Shown one piece after another: positions 6,881-8,667 of a stretch of DNA of 8,667 nucleotides. Under the pieces are notes generated by a model. It did no database searches. It worked only from the letters and a program-made list of their open reading frames with translations, and was not told the origin of the DNA. The DNA comes from Clostridia bacterium. Its GTDB lineage: Bacteria > Bacillota > Clostridia > Christensenellales > Borkfalkiaceae. The position numbers and the translations under genes were made by a program. Each line of letters starts with the position of its first letter. Position 1 is the stretch's first letter. The stretch lies in the NCBI GenBank assembly GCA_029052615.1, contig JAIDIR010000115.1, positions 1 to 8,667 on the forward strand, given 5' to 3'.

Positions 6881-7865
6881 ATCCGTCGGTACACTGAACG
6901 GTAAAGCCGGGCGATAAATAAGTATATTCTTTTTCAATGGCTTCCCATTCGGCTTTCGTTCCTGTAAACGTAATGCTTGTAAGTGATTTACCAAACGCCT
7001 GATAACCAATGCTTGTTACGCTACTTGGAATGTTAATGCTTGTAAGTGAAGTACCGGCGAATGTTCCGTCATCAATACTTGTCACACCGTCGGGAATAGT
7101 AGTACTGGCAAGGGGTTTGCAACCGCAAAACGCCTTCTCGCCGATACTTGTCACGCTGTCCGGAATGTTAATACTTGTGAGCGATTCGCAATCGTAGAAC
7201 GCTTCTTTTCCAATGCTTGTTATGCCGTTGCCTAATGAGACGCTTGTAAGTGAGGAACAATATATAAAAGCTCCGTCACCGATACTTTTTACACCGTTGC
7301 CTAAGGAAATATTTGTAAGCGAGCAGCTGCGGAACGCGTAGTCGCCAATGCTCGTTACGCTGTCGGGAAGGGTAATGCTTGTAAGAGATGTACAATAATA
7401 AAATGTCCTGTCACCGATACTTGCCACACCGTCGGGAATGGTAATGCTTGTGAGTGATTTGCAACCAAAGAATGCTTTCTCGCCAATATTTGTCACGCCG
7501 TCCGGAATATAAAAGAGTTTAAGCTTAGTGCAATTTTCAAAGGCAGAGGCTTCGATACCTGTTACGGGTTTCCCGTTTTCGGTTTTGGGGATAATTATTT
7601 CGGTTGCCGTGCAGTCACCGGCTAATCCGCTGACGGATAAGCCTGTTTCGTTCTCCGAATATTTCAGATGTGCGGCACCGCAAATCGAACATAAACCGTT
7701 AACGTCGTAATTATGGTAACCGTCTGAATGTGTTAATTCACCCGATTCGGTGTCGGTAGAATTATCGCCGTTCCCGTCGGGAGTGGGGGTGCATCCTGCA
7801 AATCCGAATGCACTTGCCGTTGTTGCTACTGCAATAAGCAGCAGAGCAAGTATTCTTTTCTTCAT
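6861..7865 (-). CDS. BspA-like leucine-rich-repeat (LRR_5) lipoprotein
   Basis: This is a 334-residue surface lipoprotein. The N-terminus has a lipoprotein signal: MKKR, a hydrophobic stretch to about residue 19, and a lipobox-like FAGC with Cys25 as the predicted lipidated residue (Phe at -3 is less usual). An Asp/Thr/Ser-rich linker follows, then YHNYDVNGLCSICGAAH with a CxxC pair (59-62). Residues 93-300 form successive BspA/Treponema-type repeats of the form SLTSITIPDGVTSIGDxAFxxC, and the end (FTGTKAEWEAI, then VQCTDGY) is the usual C-terminal cap of these proteins. Such proteins are generally linked to adhesion or binding host or microbial surfaces; the ligand here is unknown. AAGGAG at 7878-7873 sits 7 nt before ATG. 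Lower GC than the housekeeping operon. Expression is probably controlled by the attenuator-like leader directly upstream. Confidence 0.9.
   Translation of the reverse strand: MKKRILALLLIAVATTASAFGFAGCTPTPDGNGDNSTDTESGELTHSDGYHNYDVNGLCSICGAAHLKYSENETGLSVSGLAGDCTATEIIIPKTENGKPVTGIEASAFENCTKLKLFYIPDGVTNIGEKAFFGCKSLTSITIPDGVASIGDRTFYYCTSLTSITLPDSVTSIGDYAFRSCSLTNISLGNGVKSIGDGAFIYCSSLTSVSLGNGITSIGKEAFYDCESLTSINIPDSVTSIGEKAFCGCKPLASTTIPDGVTSIDDGTFAGTSLTSINIPSSVTSIGYQAFGKSLTSITFTGTKAEWEAIEKEYTYLSPGFTVQCTDGYTAYYN
6960..7595 (-). repeat. Tandem 69-bp coding repeats of the LRR domain
   Basis: The repeat domain is visible as DNA: variants of ATACTTGTCACGCCGTC and GTAATGCTTGTAAGTGA recur on the plus strand every 69 bp. 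The matching Ile-Pro or Leu-Gly positions in the protein are residues 121, 144, 167, 189, 212, 235, 258 and 280. Six steps are 23 residues or close to it, and two (167 to 189 and 258 to 280) are 22, so single-codon deletions have occurred within units. The repeats are similar enough to allow recombination. Confidence 0.85.
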
Positions 7866-8064
7866 AACGTTTCTCCTTTTTTTGCGGGTAAAAAATAAGG
7901 GCGACCGTTAAGGCCGCCCGCATAAAGTACCCTAACGTCGCCAAACAACTCTTAAAGCACGCAAATTACATTGCCGAGAAAGAGAATAGGGTAAAATACG
8001 CCCTTATATTATTCTCGACAAAGAGCAAAAAAATGCGTGACTTATATCTATTGAGTTGTTTGGC
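7866..8064 (-). promoter_or_regulatory. Structured 199-nt leader, candidate riboswitch/attenuator of unknown class
   Basis: Reading leftward from the predicted start G8064, the first 12 nt (8064-8053) pair perfectly with 7951-7940. Inside, 8043-8034 pairs with 7963-7955 (9 bp with one bulged U), then 8021-8012 pairs with 7980-7971 (10 bp with one G-U), leaving a 31-nt apical loop (7981-8011) that contains AUAAGGGCG. A 20-nt linker then leads to an intrinsic terminator (7919-7890), followed by the lipoprotein Shine-Dalgarno site and start. No other promoter is evident between terminator and gene, so the gene must be reached by readthrough. Promoter, folded domain, terminator and gene in this order is the standard layout of a transcriptional riboswitch or protein-responsive attenuator. 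No known aptamer consensus was recognised. Confidence 0.6.
7890..7919 (-). terminator. Intrinsic terminator inside the lipoprotein leader (attenuator)
   Basis: On the minus strand GGGCGGCC (7919-7912) pairs with GGTCGCCC (7906-7899) in eight base pairs including one G-U, with a TTAAC loop, followed at once by TTATTTTTT (7898-7890). It lies 13 nt before the AAGGAG of the lipoprotein gene, so it must be conditional if the gene is expressed from the upstream promoter. Confidence 0.82.
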
Positions 8065-8070
8065 AATAAT

Positions 8071-8099
8071 AGTATAACACTAAGGTAAATATTTTTCAA
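8071..8099 (-). promoter_or_regulatory. Promoter of the lipoprotein leader
   Basis: On the minus strand TTGAAA (8099-8094) and TATACT (8076-8071) are separated by exactly 17 bp, with TGT directly before the -10 (extended -10). The seventh base after the -10 is G8064, which is also the first base of the 12-bp closing stem of the leader. This coincidence supports both calls. Confidence 0.75.
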
Positions 8100-8244
8100 T
8101 TGTTTTTCGACAAAATTCTACTATATATAATATAAGGAAAGAGGGAAAGGAAGAGTTGCGCACGTGAGGCGATGTGAATATTTAACAAAAAATTATACAA
8201 TCTATCGTTTTACAAAATATGCGAAAAAACTTGTAAAAAAATGC
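8100..8244. other. AT-rich divergent intergenic stretch, no gene seen
   Basis: This stretch lies between the leftward lipoprotein promoter and the rightward rRNA promoters. It contains a perfect TATAAT at 8126-8131 without a properly spaced -35, a purine-rich run at 8135-8154, and A/T tracts before 8245 that could act as UP elements for the rRNA promoter. No convincing coding sequence or strong hairpin was found. Confidence 0.4.
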
Positions 8245-8273
8245 TTGACAGGTTTTATATGATATGATATTTT
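8245..8273 (+). promoter_or_regulatory. rRNA operon promoter P1
   Basis: A perfect TTGACA (8245-8250) is followed by a 17-bp spacer and TATTTT (8268-8273), with TGA at 8265-8267 as an extended -10. It is preceded by A-tracts that resemble UP elements. It is the upstream member of a tandem pair, about 100 bp before P2, as is usual for rRNA operons of Bacillota. Confidence 0.75.
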
Positions 8274-8346
8274 ATATGAGCTGTCGCGAGATAGAACTTT
8301 TCTTGAAAAATATTTAAAAATTTTACAAAAAAGTTTTTTAAAACGC

Positions 8347-8376
8347 TTGACATTATAATAACGTCTATGTTACTAT
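8347..8376 (+). promoter_or_regulatory. rRNA operon promoter P2
   Basis: A perfect TTGACA (8347-8352) with an 18-bp spacer and TACTAT (8371-8376), preceded by TGT (8368-8370) as an extended -10. The predicted start is near G8383, leaving a leader of about 212 nt before the mature 16S end. A strongly AT-rich tract at 8303-8342 lies just upstream. Confidence 0.78.
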
Positions 8377-8382
8377 AGAAAA

Positions 8383-8594
8383 GCTCTCGCAAATGAGCAC
8401 CGGACGGAAGTTCGGTAACGCAGTTTAAAAATTGAATAGAAGGAAACGATTTTTATTATCGAATTGATAAGAAAGTTTCTGTCAATAACTTTGAAGTACA
8501 TTAGTACCACAAAGCAAAGTCAGCAAAGATAATTTGACTACAAATAGTCGAGATAGAGCCACGAACTTATATAAGGTTTGTGTTTTATACAATT
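8383..8594 (+). other. 16S rRNA precursor leader with boxA-like segment and hairpins
   Basis: The leader folds into several small hairpins. 8383-8386 pairs with 8395-8398. 8399-8405 pairs with 8410-8416 around a GNRA-type GGAA loop. CTTTG and GTAC (8489-8499) pair with GTAC and CAAAG (8504-8514). 8536-8540 pairs with 8545-8549 around CAAA. A 9-bp stem (8560-8568 with 8574-8582) ends 12 nt before the mature 5' end. GCAGTTTAAAAATTGAATAG at 8420-8439 resembles the boxA antitermination region of Bacillota rRNA leaders, but the match is loose. One strand of the long 16S processing stem should lie here; its partner is outside the window. Confidence 0.55.
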
Positions 8595-8667
8595 AAACTT
8601 AAGAGTTTGATTCTGGCTCAGGATGAACGCTGGCGGCGTGCTTAACACATGCAAGTCGAATGTAGTT
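8595..8667 (+). rRNA. 16S ribosomal RNA, 5' end (continues past the window)
   Basis: The universal 16S 5' region is plain: AGAGTTTGATTCTGGCTCAG (the 27F primer region) from 8602, followed by GATGAACGCTGGCGGCGTGC and ACACATGCAAGTCGAA. Aligning to E. coli numbering puts nucleotide 1 at about 8595 (AAACTTAAGAG against AAAUUGAAGAG). Only about 73 nt are in the window, too few to place the organism beyond a general bacterial, Bacillota-like type. Confidence 0.97.

Noticed and set aside
6450..6917. Plus-strand open frame of 155 codons after ftsY
   Set aside because: It begins inside the operon terminator and runs antisense to the membrane protein and the end of the lipoprotein gene. Its basic, low-complexity translation has no recognisable feature.
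6960..7595. Regularly spaced repeats that could suggest a CRISPR array
   Set aside because: The repeats are an in-frame 69-bp period that codes for LRR units, with no distinct spacers and no cas genes.
8034..8043. CACGCA in the leader, reminiscent of the start of c-di-GMP-I riboswitches
   Set aside because: The following conserved stretches of that aptamer are absent, and the segment pairs instead with 7955-7963.
7890..8064. Stand-alone 6S-like small RNA (long rod with internal loops, promoter and terminator)
   Set aside because: The shape is partly similar, but no promoter is visible between the terminator and the lipoprotein gene, so a leader with conditional termination explains the layout better. 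It cannot be fully excluded without transcript data.
7886..8064. Inverted repeats as ends of a small transposable element (MITE)
   Set aside because: No target-site duplication flanks the 12-bp arms, and the arms, promoter start and terminator line up as an RNA leader instead.
8164..8262. Possible 32-codon basic small ORF starting with GTG after a purine-rich AAGGAAG
   Set aside because: It uses a GTG start in AT-rich promoter DNA, overlaps rRNA promoter P1 with its 3' end, and its Lys/Tyr-rich translation is what A/T tracts give by chance.

Overview
The window looks like a chromosomal segment of an anaerobic, probably gut-dwelling bacterium of the Bacillota, most likely a Clostridia-type lineage. 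The signs are the plsX-rnc-smc-ftsY gene order typical of that phylum, Gram-positive-style promoters and Shine-Dalgarno sites, a BspA-like leucine-rich-repeat lipoprotein common in gut Clostridia, and a 16S rRNA 5' end of ordinary bacterial type. Genus cannot be read from the sequence. Coding DNA of the housekeeping operon is fairly GC-rich, while the intergenic DNA is very AT-rich.

Layout. Bases 1-145 hold the end of an unidentified gene. An extended -10 promoter (177-205) then opens a tight same-strand operon: plsX (phospholipid synthesis), rnc (RNase III), smc (condensin ATPase) and ftsY (SRP receptor). The operon ends at a strong intrinsic hairpin at 6456-6488. On the opposite strand, converging on that hairpin, lie a small two-helix membrane protein (6498-6764) and an LRR_5/BspA-like lipoprotein (6861-7865). 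The 730-base gap 7866-8594 holds divergent control regions. A 199-nt structured leader of the lipoprotein gene runs leftward, and two tandem TTGACA promoters with a hairpin-rich leader run rightward into a 16S rRNA gene that starts near 8595 and leaves the window.

The most interesting element is the lipoprotein leader. A well-formed minus-strand promoter places the start at G8064, the first base of a 12-bp perfect stem that closes around 101 nt of further nested stems. An intrinsic terminator follows only about 13 nt before the Shine-Dalgarno site of the lipoprotein gene. A 9-nt segment in the apical loop is perfectly complementary to the 3' arm of that terminator. This is the architecture of a transcription-attenuating riboswitch or similar riboregulator. 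I could not match it to a class I know.

The second notable point is the RNase III. It keeps three of the acidic active-site residues but has serine where the family has the metal-binding aspartate equivalent to E. coli D114, and it has other changes in conserved positions. How the genes work together: plsX, smc and ftsY are membrane, chromosome and secretion housekeeping functions expressed with rnc, whose product normally processes rRNA precursors such as the one starting at the right end.
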